Below are positions 55,303-64,000 of a stretch of DNA of 64,000 bases, piece by piece. Source of the DNA: Akkermansiaceae bacterium UBA2381 (GTDB lineage: Bacteria; Verrucomicrobiota; Verrucomicrobiia; Verrucomicrobiales; DEV007); contig DDSV01000018.1 in the NCBI GenBank assembly GCA_002344215.1, positions 160,879 through 224,878 on the forward strand, given 5' to 3'. The translations under genes and the position numbers were made by a program. Below the pieces are notes generated by a model that was not told the origin of the DNA, did no database searches, and saw only the letters and a list, made by a program, of their open reading frames with translations. Positions within the stretch are counted from its first letter, which is position 1. Each line of letters opens with the position of its first letter.

Positions 55303-55381
55303 AGCCCATCGACCGGTGACCGCCGGCTGAGATTAATGAGTCAACCCAAGGATAGTAAAAACTTACAAAAATTATTGCAAT

Positions 55382-55399
55382 TATAATACGGATGTATTA
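55382..55399 (+). promoter_or_regulatory. -10 box and small palindrome before the NicO-like gene
   Basis: TATAAT (55382-55387) lies in an AT-rich region 40 bp before the ATG. It overlaps the palindrome TAATAC (55384-55389) / GTATTA (55394-55399). A -35 box is not clear (TTACAA is 13 bp upstream, too close). This suggests a regulated promoter. Confidence 0.4.
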
Positions 55400-55426
55400 A
55401 CTTAATTCCATTGTCTGCTTCAACTC

Positions 55427-56062
55427 ATGACACTGGAATCTGCCATTTTCCTCATCACCTTTTCGTTCTGCCACGTCTTTTTCCCGGGCCATCCGACGCC
55501 CTTGCTTCTCACGACGGGAGGCATGGGCATGAAAAAGGCCTGGCAGTTCACGCTCGGCATGGCGATTGCCCATGGCCTGCTGATGGCCCTCGCCCTTGGC
55601 GTGGGACAGTTTTTCCTCAAGATGCTCATGACGGCCTGGCCGGGAGGCAAGTTCTGGCTTAGCCACGTCGACATTCCTATTCTCCTCATTCTCGGTCTCT
55701 TCCTCCTGCGGGAAGCCTTCCGTCGCGGCGGCGAAGTGGAGAGGGCCGCAAAGATGCTCGATCCAAAACATCCCTTCCTGACCGGCGCGGCGATCGGATT
55801 TATTCCCTGCCCCGACACGATCGGATACGCGATGATAGGAGGGGCGATGGGAATGCACGGGCTCGCTCACATGATCACCGCGACCTCGATTGTCTTTTTC
55901 GGAACGGCCCTCGGCTTCTGCAGCGTCACCGCCGTCGCTGCCTTCATGCCGAAGCTGGTCAAGAGCCCGAAACTGGGCCCCGCCATCTGCCTGGTGACCG
56001 CATTGATCTGCTTTGCCAACGTCACCTGGCGAACCTGGAACACCTGGAACGACTGGGCCTGA
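55427..56062 (+). CDS. NicO/RcnA-like metal transporter
   Basis: The 211-residue protein has six hydrophobic segments. Motifs are CHVFFPGHPTPLLL (the HxxxxPGH element of RcnA-type exporters) and GAAIGFIPCPDTIGYAMIGGAMG (the GxxPCP element). RcnA-type proteins expel Ni/Co, whereas NicO relatives import Ni. The His-rich cytoplasmic loop of RcnA is missing, so direction and metal are open. Its position behind the two CobW genes suggests a link with metal supply. Confidence 0.7.
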   Translation: MTLESAIFLITFSFCHVFFPGHPTPLLLTTGGMGMKKAWQFTLGMAIAHGLLMALALGVGQFFLKMLMTAWPGGKFWLSHVDIPILLILGLFLLREAFRRGGEVERAAKMLDPKHPFLTGAAIGFIPCPDTIGYAMIGGAMGMHGLAHMITATSIVFFGTALGFCSVTAVAAFMPKLVKSPKLGPAICLVTALICFANVTWRTWNTWNDWA

Positions 56063-56084
56063 TCTCCGAAATCCGATTTAAACG

Positions 56085-56495
56085 ATGAAGCGCTTTTTGT
56101 TACCCCTCGCCCTGCTCTCGAGCCTGCTCTTCTCATGTTCCAGCGAGAAGAAGGAGGACCCCACTGCCGCCGCTGACTGGCGTCCCGAGGAAGCCAGTGT
56201 CGCCAAACACATCACGAGTGTGCACCACTTCGTGATCAGTCCCGCTCCCGAGTCACATCTCCGTGTGGATCGTGATCCGGCGACCGGCAAGATCGTCGGC
56301 GAGTTTCGCAAGGATGTTCTGGAAATCCTCGGCGGAGAAAAGGCCCTTTACGTGATGGGATGGGATGCCAATCCCCAGCTCTCCTCGCGGCACGAGTATC
56401 TCTTTTTCCTCGAGGCGCTTCACGCCTACCTCGTGCTCAATCATCCGGAATGGGATGGTGGCGAAGGCAAGGTGGCGGCGGTGAAGAGTGAGTGA
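56085..56495 (+). CDS. Hypothetical lipoprotein (136 aa)
   Basis: A lipoprotein signal ends in the lipobox LLFSC. The mature part is soluble, with AAADWRPEEASVAKHITSVHHF and ALYVMGWDANPQLSSRHEYLFFLEALHAYL (key part MGWDAN). No family recognised. It follows the NicO-like gene by 22 bp on the same strand and may be a metal-related envelope protein, but only by position. Confidence 0.6.
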   Translation: MKRFLLPLALLSSLLFSCSSEKKEDPTAAADWRPEEASVAKHITSVHHFVISPAPESHLRVDRDPATGKIVGEFRKDVLEILGGEKALYVMGWDANPQLSSRHEYLFFLEALHAYLVLNHPEWDGGEGKVAAVKSE

Positions 56496-56515
56496 TCCTC
56501 GCGCCGAATAGTGAG

Positions 56516-57385
56516 CTACTTCAGCCTCGCTCGTAAAGCACTCAGGGCCTCTTTGTTGTCTTTGAGTAATCGACCGAAGAGTCGATCCAAGGTCCCGAGC
56601 AGAACCGTTTCACCTGCCTTTGCGAGATCCTCCGCATGATTGGCGAGATCGTTCTGCGTTGGCGAGAGTCCGGATTCCGCTGGTGTTGTTTTCGCGACAG
56701 CCGGATTGTCGCGGGCGTGCCCGCCGAAAACTCCTGAGATCTCAAGCAGCCAGGCCTCTTTTCCATCCGCGCTGAAGACCAGCCAGACGACGGGTCCACT
56801 GGTGTCTGAGAGTTCAAAGACACGGCGATTGGCGACAAAAGGAGAAACCTTTCGCACGGTCCAGGCGCCGTCGACCTGCGAGGCGAATTCCACCTCCGTC
56901 CCGTTCCAGCGGAGGCGGGTCGGATTGAGTTTTCTTTCGTCCTCGATCGATTCGAAGACAACGTTAGTGATATCCCCGGGGAACTGACTGATGCGTTTCG
57001 GCGTGCTGTCTTTCGCGATCTGGTAGGAAATCTCGCTCACCGCATTGACAGAGGTGACGTATTTAAAATTGTCGCTGAAAAAATACCACCCGGTGTGTTC
57101 CGCCTTGAAGTTCAACCGCACCACGCCCTCGTCGAGAAAGGAGGTCTCGTAGTGATTTCCTGCCTTCCCGTTTCTGGCGATCGGTGCCATGGCCGTGCCG
57201 TCGTAGCTCAGCGCTTTGAGGCTTGAGGTTCCGCGCAAATCCCAGATCACCCCGTTGAGGCGTTCCGCAAAGGCTTCAATTTCCGGATAGTCTGTTTGCG
57301 GAGCGGTGTCTCCGTCGGTTTGGGCCTGCGCCGGTGCGGCAATCAGGACGGACAGGAGACAGAAGAAGCATTGGAACCATCTCAT
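56516..57385 (-). CDS. Exported protein of unknown function (289 aa)
   Basis: A signal peptide (MRWFQCFFCLLSVLIAAPAQAQ) is followed by a beta-rich region with repeated aromatic strands (GVIWDLRG, GWYFFSDNFKYVTSVN, TRLRWNGTEVEF) and a helical C-terminus (RLFGRLLKDNKEAL). I recognise no family. The beta portion looks like one of the small periplasmic sandwiches. The gene lies just downstream of alaS on the same strand (gap 23 bp) and may be co-transcribed. Confidence 0.6.
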   Translation of the reverse strand: MRWFQCFFCLLSVLIAAPAQAQTDGDTAPQTDYPEIEAFAERLNGVIWDLRGTSSLKALSYDGTAMAPIARNGKAGNHYETSFLDEGVVRLNFKAEHTGWYFFSDNFKYVTSVNAVSEISYQIAKDSTPKRISQFPGDITNVVFESIEDERKLNPTRLRWNGTEVEFASQVDGAWTVRKVSPFVANRRVFELSDTSGPVVWLVFSADGKEAWLLEISGVFGGHARDNPAVAKTTPAESGLSPTQNDLANHAEDLAKAGETVLLGTLDRLFGRLLKDNKEALSALRARLK

Positions 57386-57408
57386 GGGAACCTGTGATGA
57401 AGATAAGG

Positions 57409-60237
57409 CTAAGCAAGCAAGGTCCTCGCCTTCGTGATTATGGCTTCCGCTTCGCTGTCGCCACCGGGGGCGGCGCCGCGGGCCATTTCGGGTTTGCCGC
57501 CGCCTTTGCCTCCGGCCACGGCGAGTGACTCGCGAACGATGTCTCCGGCCTTGAACCGGCTCGTGAGATCACCATGGACGATCACGCCGAGATGGACGGA
57601 CCCGTCGGCAACGAGGGCCATCGCAACGGCTCCGCGGAACTGACGCGCCTTGACCGTGTTCATCGCCTCCTGGAGAAGGTCGGCAGAGTCACCGGGGAGG
57701 AGACCCGCCCAGGTTTCGCCGGTGTACTCCGCGAGCGTCTCCTGATACCACTCGGAGGCGAGTCCGGCAGCCGCTCCGGCCGACGCCTTCTTCACCGCTT
57801 TCTCCGCCTGCACGGCCGCTGCCCGGATCGCGTCGCGATGGGCTTCGAACTGCTTCAGGTGGGCGTTCGCTCCGGGGAGGTCCCCCGAGGCGAGTGACTT
57901 CTCGATAATTTTGGAAAGATTGTCGATGTCCTCGGCTTCGACGTAGCTCTTGCCGAGAGCCTTGAGCTTCGCATTGGCCTCCGCGAGTTTGTGAACGGCA
58001 TCGGCGAACTCCTGATTCACCATTTCGGCCTGCTCGGCGATCAGGGCCGCGGCGGCATCCCCGCAGACGGCTTCGATCCGGCGGATCCCGGCGGCGACGG
58101 CTCCTTCGCTTTTGATTTTGAAAAACCCGATCGCACCGGTCGAGGAGACATGGGTTCCCCCGCAGAGTTCCATGGAGTAGCCGTCGTAGGATCCTTTGTG
58201 CCCTCCGATCTGGACGACACGAACCTTCTCTCCGTATTTGTCCCCGAAGAACTGCATCACGTCCGGATTGTTCTTCACCTCGGAATGCGGCACTTCGGCA
58301 ACCGAGACCGGATCGTTCGAGAGAATACAGCCATTCACCTCGGCTTCGATGCGGTTGAGCTTGTCGGCCTCAACAGCGGAGGAGTTGAAGTCAAAACGAA
58401 GACGATCCGGTGCGACCAGTGACCCTTGCTGGGTCGCGTCGGGATTGACGAGCTGGTGCAGAGCCCAGTGGAAAAGGTGGGTCGCGGTGTGGTGCTGCTC
58501 GATGCCGCGCCGGCGTGCCGTATCGACTTTGAGGGTCACGGTGGTGGTGTCTTTGTCAGGAAGTTTCGCGAGCTGGAGCACGGCCGCTTCTCCGACGCCG
58601 AGAACGGAGAGGACGGGGATGCTCTCACCGCCCGCCACCAGGACACCGGTGTCTCCCTGCTGCCCGCCTTTTTCGATGTAAAAGGGACTGCGATCCACGA
58701 TCGCGAAGATGCCGCTGCCGTTGTCGATCCAGGTGACGACTTCCGCCTCGGTCTCGTCCAACTCGTAGCCGACAAAGGTGGTCTTCACGTCGGTCTCGAT
58801 AGAGACCGCTTCGATCACGGAGGTTTTCTGCCCTTCCGCGCCGGTGCTCTTGTGGGCATCGACGAGGCGGGCGACTTCGTCCTGATCGGTCGTGAGGGAA
58901 CGCTCGTCGAGGAGGAGCTGGGTCAGGTCGGTGGGAAAGCCGAAGGTCTCCCAGAGCTTCACGACGGTGTCGGCGGGGAACTTCTTCCCGGCGGCCACCT
59001 TTTCGGCGGCGTCATCGAACAGTTTCAGCCCGCGGTCGAGGGTGCGGTTGAACTGCTCTTCCTCGGCCTTGAGGACCGCGGTGATTTTCTCCTGTCGCGT
59101 CGCGAGTTCGGGGAACACTCCGCCGAATTCCGCGACAAGGACGGGAACGAGCTGATGGAGGAAGGGATTGCCCGCGTCAAAACCGAGGATACGACCGAAG
59201 CGCACGGCGCGTCGCAGGATGTTGCGGATCACGTAGTTGCGACCGCCATTGCCGGGCTCGATCCCGTCGGCGATGGAGAAACTGACGGTGCGGATGTGGT
59301 CGCCGATGACGCGGAAGGCGATGTCGATCTGCTCCTGCTCAGTGAGGCTGTGACGTTTGCCACCCTCGGGCACGGTCGAGGTATAGGTCTTGCCGGTCAG
59401 CTCCGCGAGCTTGGCGAAGATGGGGGTAAAGACGTCCGTGTCGTAGTTCGAGGCGAGACGGGAGAAATCGGTGAATCCCTTTGTGCCCTGGATCACGGCG
59501 CAGGCGCGTTCGAAGCCCATCCCGGTATCGACGTGACAGGCGGGGAGCGGACGGAAGGTGCCGTCCTCATTCGCGTTGAACTGAATGAAAACGAGGTTCC
59601 AGATCTCGATACAGCGGGCGTCGCTGCCGTTGACGAGGCTGCCTTTGGTGTCTCCCTTGGGAGTGAGGTCCACGTGAATTTCGGAACAGGGTCCGCAGGG
59701 CCCTGTTTCACCCATCATCCAGAAGTTGTCCTTGCGGTTGCCGTTGACGATGTGGATGGACGGATCGAGACCGGCCTTCTTAAAAATCGCGGCCCAGAGG
59801 TCATAGGCTTCCTGGTCAAACTCGGACGGGTCGCCCGGGGACGGGGCATAGACGGTCGCGTAGAGGCGCTCGGCGGGGAGGCCCCAGCGCTCCGTGAGGA
59901 GTTCCCAGGCCCAGGTGATCGCCTCGGCCTTGAAGTAGTTGCCGAAGCTCCAGTTCCCCAGCATCTCGAAGAGAGTGTGGTGGTAGGTGTCGTAGCCGAC
60001 ATCCTCAAGGTCGTTATGTTTGCCCCCGGCGCGAATGCACTTCTGGGTGTCGGCGGCGCGCGGCGGATCGTAGGGAGCGGCCTCGGTGCCGAGGAAATAG
60101 GGGATAAACTGGTTCATCCCCGCGTTGGTGAACAACAGGTTGGGGGATGTCGGCATGAGGGAGGCAGAGGGCACAATGGTGTGCTTTTTCTCTTCAAAAA
60201 AATCGAGAAAGGACTGCCGGATTTCGCGTGAGGTCAT
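57409..60237 (-). CDS. alaS: Alanyl-tRNA synthetase
   Basis: The 942-residue enzyme charges tRNA-Ala. The class II core is at the N-terminus (MTSREIRQSFLDFFEEKKHT, ALxxxP-like motifs and GPCGPCSEIH), followed by the tRNA-recognition region, the editing domain with HHTATH (about 583-588) and CGGTHV (about 692) zinc-ligand motifs, and a C-terminal C-Ala/DHHA1 domain with GGKGGGKPEMARGA. All landmark motifs are intact. A stem-rich tail after residue 730 is normal for the family. Confidence 0.96.
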   Translation of the reverse strand: MTSREIRQSFLDFFEEKKHTIVPSASLMPTSPNLLFTNAGMNQFIPYFLGTEAAPYDPPRAADTQKCIRAGGKHNDLEDVGYDTYHHTLFEMLGNWSFGNYFKAEAITWAWELLTERWGLPAERLYATVYAPSPGDPSEFDQEAYDLWAAIFKKAGLDPSIHIVNGNRKDNFWMMGETGPCGPCSEIHVDLTPKGDTKGSLVNGSDARCIEIWNLVFIQFNANEDGTFRPLPACHVDTGMGFERACAVIQGTKGFTDFSRLASNYDTDVFTPIFAKLAELTGKTYTSTVPEGGKRHSLTEQEQIDIAFRVIGDHIRTVSFSIADGIEPGNGGRNYVIRNILRRAVRFGRILGFDAGNPFLHQLVPVLVAEFGGVFPELATRQEKITAVLKAEEEQFNRTLDRGLKLFDDAAEKVAAGKKFPADTVVKLWETFGFPTDLTQLLLDERSLTTDQDEVARLVDAHKSTGAEGQKTSVIEAVSIETDVKTTFVGYELDETEAEVVTWIDNGSGIFAIVDRSPFYIEKGGQQGDTGVLVAGGESIPVLSVLGVGEAAVLQLAKLPDKDTTTVTLKVDTARRRGIEQHHTATHLFHWALHQLVNPDATQQGSLVAPDRLRFDFNSSAVEADKLNRIEAEVNGCILSNDPVSVAEVPHSEVKNNPDVMQFFGDKYGEKVRVVQIGGHKGSYDGYSMELCGGTHVSSTGAIGFFKIKSEGAVAAGIRRIEAVCGDAAAALIAEQAEMVNQEFADAVHKLAEANAKLKALGKSYVEAEDIDNLSKIIEKSLASGDLPGANAHLKQFEAHRDAIRAAAVQAEKAVKKASAGAAAGLASEWYQETLAEYTGETWAGLLPGDSADLLQEAMNTVKARQFRGAVAMALVADGSVHLGVIVHGDLTSRFKAGDIVRESLAVAGGKGGGKPEMARGAAPGGDSEAEAIITKARTLLA

Positions 60238-60450
60238 GGAGCGGGGAGCTTAGCGCGGAGCGACCCGGGTGCAAGTCGCAAGCGCGCAGCAGGTAGCGGA
60301 GAACCCGGGTCGGAGTTCGGGGCGAACACGGTCGCCGCGGTGAAGGCGGTGTAAGTGGTTGGGCGGGGGTGTGACTACAGATCCATCTTCGGTTCCCGCG
60401 GTAAACGAATTTTCTCGACGCGGGGACCCGCTCGTCGGCATGCTCTTTCC
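60238..60450. other. Divergent gap between alaS and the secretin-like gene
   Basis: The 213-bp gap separates alaS (leftward) from a secretin-like gene (rightward). It is GC-rich. I see no clear promoter boxes, RNA gene, T-box-like leader or hairpin cluster. Confidence 0.3.
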
Positions 60451-61509
60451 ATGAACCCTCGAATTCAATCCCTGTGCGCGGCTTCAAGTCTCCTGTCGCT
60501 GGCGTTCTCTCTTCTTTCCGCTCAGGAAAAGGCGGCAGATCCCAAGCCGAAAGCTCCGAAAGTGGCCATTTCCCAGGCGGGAAAAGGGGAAACCCGGCGA
60601 TACCTTGTTCCGCCGACCTTTCTCGTCTCTCGCGAAGCGACCGGCAAGACGACGTCGGATCCGTTTGCTGAAAAGAGCAGAGAAGCCGGCTCGGGCGCTG
60701 ATCAAAGTCTCCGCATGACCTTTCTGAAGGCAGGAGTCGAGCTCAATACCGACGACTCGATCTCGTATGATAGGGACGAAGAGGCACTTACCGTAACGAC
60801 GAGCCCGAGCGCCCACCGTCAGCTTGAGGACTATTTTTCGCTCTTAAAGGACGAGGCGGAAAGACAGATCCACATTCTCCTGGAATTCATCGAGGTCGAT
60901 CATCTGGAGTTCAGCGACTGGATGTTCGAGAACCGGATTTCCGGCGACGGAACACCGCTGCGGAAAGCGGTGCAAAATTGGGTGCGGGCGGAGACAGCCA
61001 CAATTCTGGAAACCACCATGGTGACTGCCCGATCCGGACAACGCGCCAAGGTGGAGTCGATTCACGAACACATCTACCCGACGGAGTTTGATCCTTCCGA
61101 GATACCCGCTACGCTTACCCAGGCGAAGGGAGCCGAAGCACCCATTGGTCCAGTGACCGCGACGGCATTTGAATGCCGCAATGTGGGAACCACCTTGGAA
61201 GTGGACCCTGTCCTCGGGACGGACAATCTCACGATCGATCTGAATCTGGCACCCGAGATGGTGCAACTGGAGGGCTATACGAGCTGGCCTAGTAAAGAGA
61301 TGGATCCGCTCTTCAAAACCGATCTCCCGACATTCTACACGATGAAAACCACTACTCAAATTACGACTCTCGACGGGCATTATGCCTTCCTCTCCACGAT
61401 GCGTCCCCTTGATGCCCGCGACGCCGAGGGGAGAGATGTTCTCGTTCTCCTGTTCGTCCGGGCCGACGTAGGAAGCATGGGGGAATGGTCCGTTGAGCCG
61501 GCGAAATAG
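60451..61509 (+). CDS. Secretin-domain-like exported protein (Amuc_1098-like C-terminal segment)
   Basis: The 352-residue protein has a signal peptide (MNPRIQSLCAASSLLSLAF, cleavage near LLSAQ), an N1-like small domain with TVTTSPSAHRQLEDYFSLL and a C-terminal part with IHEHIYPTEFDPSEIP, TAFECRNVGTTLEVDPVLG, IDLNLAPEMVQLEGY and a final LPTFYTMKTTTQITTLDGHYAFL. These are the conserved blocks of secretin (PilQ/GspD-like) barrels, most like the Verrucomicrobial Amuc_1098 group. The protein is much shorter than a full secretin and stands alone. Confidence 0.7.
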   Translation: MNPRIQSLCAASSLLSLAFSLLSAQEKAADPKPKAPKVAISQAGKGETRRYLVPPTFLVSREATGKTTSDPFAEKSREAGSGADQSLRMTFLKAGVELNTDDSISYDRDEEALTVTTSPSAHRQLEDYFSLLKDEAERQIHILLEFIEVDHLEFSDWMFENRISGDGTPLRKAVQNWVRAETATILETTMVTARSGQRAKVESIHEHIYPTEFDPSEIPATLTQAKGAEAPIGPVTATAFECRNVGTTLEVDPVLGTDNLTIDLNLAPEMVQLEGYTSWPSKEMDPLFKTDLPTFYTMKTTTQITTLDGHYAFLSTMRPLDARDAEGRDVLVLLFVRADVGSMGEWSVEPAK

Positions 61510-61614
61510 ATTTGGCTGTCCCCATCAGAGTTCCCGCTACAAACGCATCGTCTTCTTGAGGCCGCCGGGATTCCTTCTCGAAAAATCAAAAGCCCGGCCA
61601 TAGATTCCGGGATC

Positions 61615-62094
61615 ATGCGCCACTGGCTTCTCAAATCCGAACCCGACACCTTTTCCTTCGAAGACCTGAAAGAACGCCCCGGGCGCACGGAGCCTTGGAA
61701 TGGCGTCCGCAACTATCAGGTGCGGAACTACATGAGGGACGAGATGGAGCCCGGTGACCTGGGATTTTTCTACCACTCGAGCTGTCCCGAACCGGGAATC
61801 CCCGGGGTGATCAAGATCGTCTCAGCGGCGCGGCCCGATCCCCATGCCTTTGATCCGAAAAGCGACTACTACGACCCCAAAAGCGATCCCGAGAATCCCC
61901 GGTGGTTGCTGGTCGATGTCGCCTGGCGGGCCGATTTCACCCGCTTCGTCCCCCTCACCGAATTGCGCGAACATCCCGAACTCTCAGAACTGCTCATCCT
62001 CCGGCGTGGCAATCGATTGTCGATCACGCCCCTGGAATTGGCCGATTTTCGTTTCCTCTGCCGGCTCGGGGGAGTCGACCCGAAAAAGCTCTGA
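61615..62094 (+). CDS. EVE domain protein
   Basis: The 159-residue protein has the EVE fold: HWLLKSEPDTFSFEDL, WNGVRNYQVRNYMRDEM, GDLGFFYHSSC and VPLTELREHPELSELLILRRGNRLSI. Relatives (human THYN1) recognise modified bases in DNA. Its function in bacteria is not settled; restriction of modified DNA is one proposal. It sits alone. Confidence 0.9.
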   Translation: MRHWLLKSEPDTFSFEDLKERPGRTEPWNGVRNYQVRNYMRDEMEPGDLGFFYHSSCPEPGIPGVIKIVSAARPDPHAFDPKSDYYDPKSDPENPRWLLVDVAWRADFTRFVPLTELREHPELSELLILRRGNRLSITPLELADFRFLCRLGGVDPKKL

Positions 62095-62116
62095 ACCGGG
62101 GATCCTCCCGCGCCGA

Positions 62117-63364
62117 TCAGTTACCTGACGCGGCCGGGAAGTTTTTCGCGACGCCTGCGGCGACGGCTTCGGCATACTCCCTCATGATCGACGGACGGGT
62201 TTTTCCGTTGACCTCCCGCTCTCCTTCGTAGTCGCCTTCCTGTATCCTCGCGAACACATCGGTGTTGTTCATCACATAGGGCTCGAAATAGAGAACCGGG
62301 CAGGTGTAGGAGCGACTCGCGAGGAGGTTCCGGGCCCACAGGTAGGGATGACCGTCCACATTCCTCGCCCGTTTTGATTCCGGATCGTAGGAGTAGGGTG
62401 CCAGGCCGGTGCGCTCAGCGAGGACGTCCGCAGCGACTTTGCCGAGAGCGGCCTCCTGTTCGTGAATCCGCTGGAGGATGCGTTCGATCATCTGGAAACG
62501 GTCCCCCTCATCGAAGACCTCGCCGGTGGTGTAGGCCCCGTTCAGGAGAAGGTGAAAATGATTCTCATCGACAAAAACCGGCTCGGCGGGAGACGCCCAG
62601 TGTCCGCTGTCGCTTGAGGCATTGTAATGTAAACAAAGGACCAGATCGGGCTTGAGCACCTCATTGACGAGTTTTGCCCTCTCCACGATCTCATCCCTTC
62701 GGTAGAAACGCCCTTCCGCATGAGGGCGGAGCAGGGCGTCCGGCCACTTCGGATTAAGTTCTTTGTAGAGTGCCAGGAAATCGGATGCTCGTCTTGGAGT
62801 CACGGGTGTGTTTTCGGAACGCACCAGGCTGACCCGGGCCCCCATGGCCTCGAGGAGGGGCTTGAGACGGAGCGCGGTCAACAGGGTGATCTCCCCCTCG
62901 CGCACCGGCTTATCCCCGGGTCGACCGAACTGGCGCTCTTCCACCACCGCGAATTCCCCGCCAATATGGCCCGGATCGATGGCGATGTGGAGCTGGTCGA
63001 GGGGGAGTCCGCTCCTCCAGTAGCGTTTCACTTCGCCTGGCGCGGGGGCATCGGCCGGTCTCAGACGAAGAACAAAAGGATCGCCCGCGGTCTGTATCGT
63101 TGCCGTGTCAGCCTCGATCGTGATGACCTGCTGCCAGGTCTCATCGACGGTGTAGACTCTCTCAATCAGGTCCCGCAATTCCTGAGCCGAAATGGTCCCG
63201 TGGTAGGCATTGAGAGAGTTCCAGTCCGCGACAAATCCCCGCGGAGGATGAACGAGGGGGGTCGAGGGTGCGGGTCCTTTTTCCACCACGCGGGAGACCA
63301 GAAACCAGAGCAGCAATCCGATCAGGACGAACAGGCTGAGAACCAGAGGGAGTTGTTTCTTCAT
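62117..63364 (-). CDS. N-acetylmuramoyl-L-alanine amidase (Amidase_3)
   Basis: The 415-residue protein has one N-terminal membrane anchor (QLPLVLSLFVLIGLLLWF), a linker domain, and then a zinc amidase: IAIDPGHIGG (His ligand), REGEITLLTALRLKPLLE (Glu ligand), LCLHYNAS (His ligand) and a late Glu in YFEPYVMNN (catalytic). It cleaves the peptide from MurNAc during peptidoglycan remodelling or cell separation. A long insertion (about residues 200-310) is not typical of AmiC-type enzymes. Confidence 0.9.
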   Translation of the reverse strand: MKKQLPLVLSLFVLIGLLLWFLVSRVVEKGPAPSTPLVHPPRGFVADWNSLNAYHGTISAQELRDLIERVYTVDETWQQVITIEADTATIQTAGDPFVLRLRPADAPAPGEVKRYWRSGLPLDQLHIAIDPGHIGGEFAVVEERQFGRPGDKPVREGEITLLTALRLKPLLEAMGARVSLVRSENTPVTPRRASDFLALYKELNPKWPDALLRPHAEGRFYRRDEIVERAKLVNEVLKPDLVLCLHYNASSDSGHWASPAEPVFVDENHFHLLLNGAYTTGEVFDEGDRFQMIERILQRIHEQEAALGKVAADVLAERTGLAPYSYDPESKRARNVDGHPYLWARNLLASRSYTCPVLYFEPYVMNNTDVFARIQEGDYEGEREVNGKTRPSIMREYAEAVAAGVAKNFPAASGN

Positions 63365-63430
63365 GGGGGCAGAAGGACCGGGAGCGACAGGCCCTGATTC
63401 TCAAGGATACGTGCGGGATCGAGACGACTC

Positions 63431-64000
63431 TTACATCTTACCCGCAATCAGTTTCTCCATTTTCACGATGTCCGCCGAAAAGGCGCGGATGCCCTCGGCG
63501 GTCTTTTCGGTGGCCATGGCGTCCTCATTGAGGAGGAATCGGAAGGTCTTTTCGTCGAGTTTGAGCCGTGCGATGTCCACGTCACCGGCGAGATCGGGGC
63601 TGAGCTTGCGCTCGACCTTGCCTTCGGTGTTTTTCAATTCTTCGAGCAGATTGGTCCCGATGGTGAGCAGGTCACAGCCGGCCAGCTCAAGGATCTGACT
63701 GGTGTTCCGGAAGCTCGCGCCCATCACCTCGGTCGCGTGGCCGAACTTGCGGTAGTAGGTGTAGATCTGGCGGACGGACTGGACGCCCGGATCATCGGCC
63801 CCGGTATATTCGTTGCCGGTGTTCTTTTTGAACCAGTCATAGATCCGTCCGACAAAGGGGGAGATTAGTTTGATCCCGCCTTCGGCGCAGGCAACGGCCT
63901 GGGCGAGCGAAAACATGAGGGTGAGGTTGCAATTGATCCCCTCCTTTTGGAGAACGGTCGCCGCGGCGATTCCCTCCCAGGTCGAGGCGATCTTGATGAG
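63431..64000 (-). CDS. tal: Transaldolase (3' part; start outside window)
   Basis: The frame runs from the window edge, so the N-terminal half is missing; 189 residues are visible. They match the C-terminal part of class 1 (TalB-type) transaldolases: IKIASTWEGIAAATVLQKEGINCNLTLMFS (key part IASTWEGI), LISPFVGRIYDWF and VMGASFRN. The enzyme moves dihydroxyacetone units in the non-oxidative pentose phosphate pathway. The Schiff-base lysine lies upstream of the window. Confidence 0.93.
   Translation of the reverse strand, partial: LIKIASTWEGIAAATVLQKEGINCNLTLMFSLAQAVACAEGGIKLISPFVGRIYDWFKKNTGNEYTGADDPGVQSVRQIYTYYRKFGHATEVMGASFRNTSQILELAGCDLLTIGTNLLEELKNTEGKVERKLSPDLAGDVDIARLKLDEKTFRFLLNEDAMATEKTAEGIRAFSADIVKMEKLIAGKM

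Overview
The window looks like chromosomal DNA of a Gram-negative bacterium of the Planctomycetota-Verrucomicrobiota-Chlamydiota group, most probably Verrucomicrobiota. This placement is inferred from gene content, not from a marker phylogeny. The clues are a Planctomycete-type cytochrome c domain (PSCyt1-like), a secretin-like protein resembling the Akkermansia Amuc_1098 family, a small PUR-domain (DUF3276) gene beside yicC-gmk, a NamZ/DUF1343 gene, several sulfotransferases, lipoproteins with clear lipoboxes, and high GC broken by AT-rich promoter regions. I see no phage, IS transposase, rRNA or tRNA gene.

Layout. 1-14520: a type I secretion locus. It holds the end of a giant repetitive adhesin (cadherin-like repeats, a vWA domain and a Ca-binding C-terminal domain), then a TPR/glycosyltransferase-like/sulfotransferase fusion protein, a LapB/LssB-like ABC exporter and an HlyD-type adaptor. 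14772-19155: lysC and cutA leftward, then an NtrB/NtrC-like sensor kinase and sigma-54 activator rightward. 19289-23115: a leftward polyamine ABC transporter operon (potA-potB-potC-potD). 23276-28344: small hypotheticals, ftsK, a RodZ-like protein and a GNAT acetyltransferase. 28440-29450: an AT-richer island with two orphan ORFs bracketed by AACGTT sites. 29513-34209: envelope genes (3D-domain protein, NamZ muramidase, Skp/OmpH, RlpA-like lipoprotein) and two cytochromes c, with an intergenic 111-bp tandem repeat. 34297-37377: a leftward DUF3276-yicC-gmk-coaC-coaB operon. 37603-39540: a TatC with a large proline-rich insertion and a C-terminal helix-hairpin-helix domain. 39701-51526: thioredoxin, a PcfJ-like protein, a phosphoesterase, a sulfotransferase, a heavy-metal-associated protein, PPK2, a Tat-exported FAD oxidoreductase and mutS. 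51534-56495: a small H-type lectin, then a metal-homeostasis region with two CobW-family GTPases, two unknown proteins and a NicO-like transporter. 56516-64000: alaS, a secretin-like protein, an EVE protein, an amidase and the 3' part of transaldolase.

How the parts fit. The adhesin, ABC exporter and adaptor together form an RTX-adhesin export system; only an outer-membrane TolC-like protein is missing. The fusion protein between substrate and exporter may modify the adhesin or surface glycans. TatC could export the Tat-signal FAD oxidoreductase. The cobW-x-y-cobW genes overlap or abut like one transcription unit, start behind a symmetric operator-like site, and are followed by a metal transporter. 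Short intergenic palindromes preceded by the tetranucleotide GTAG recur at five or more places and look like REP elements of the RAYT type, although no RAYT gene is present here.
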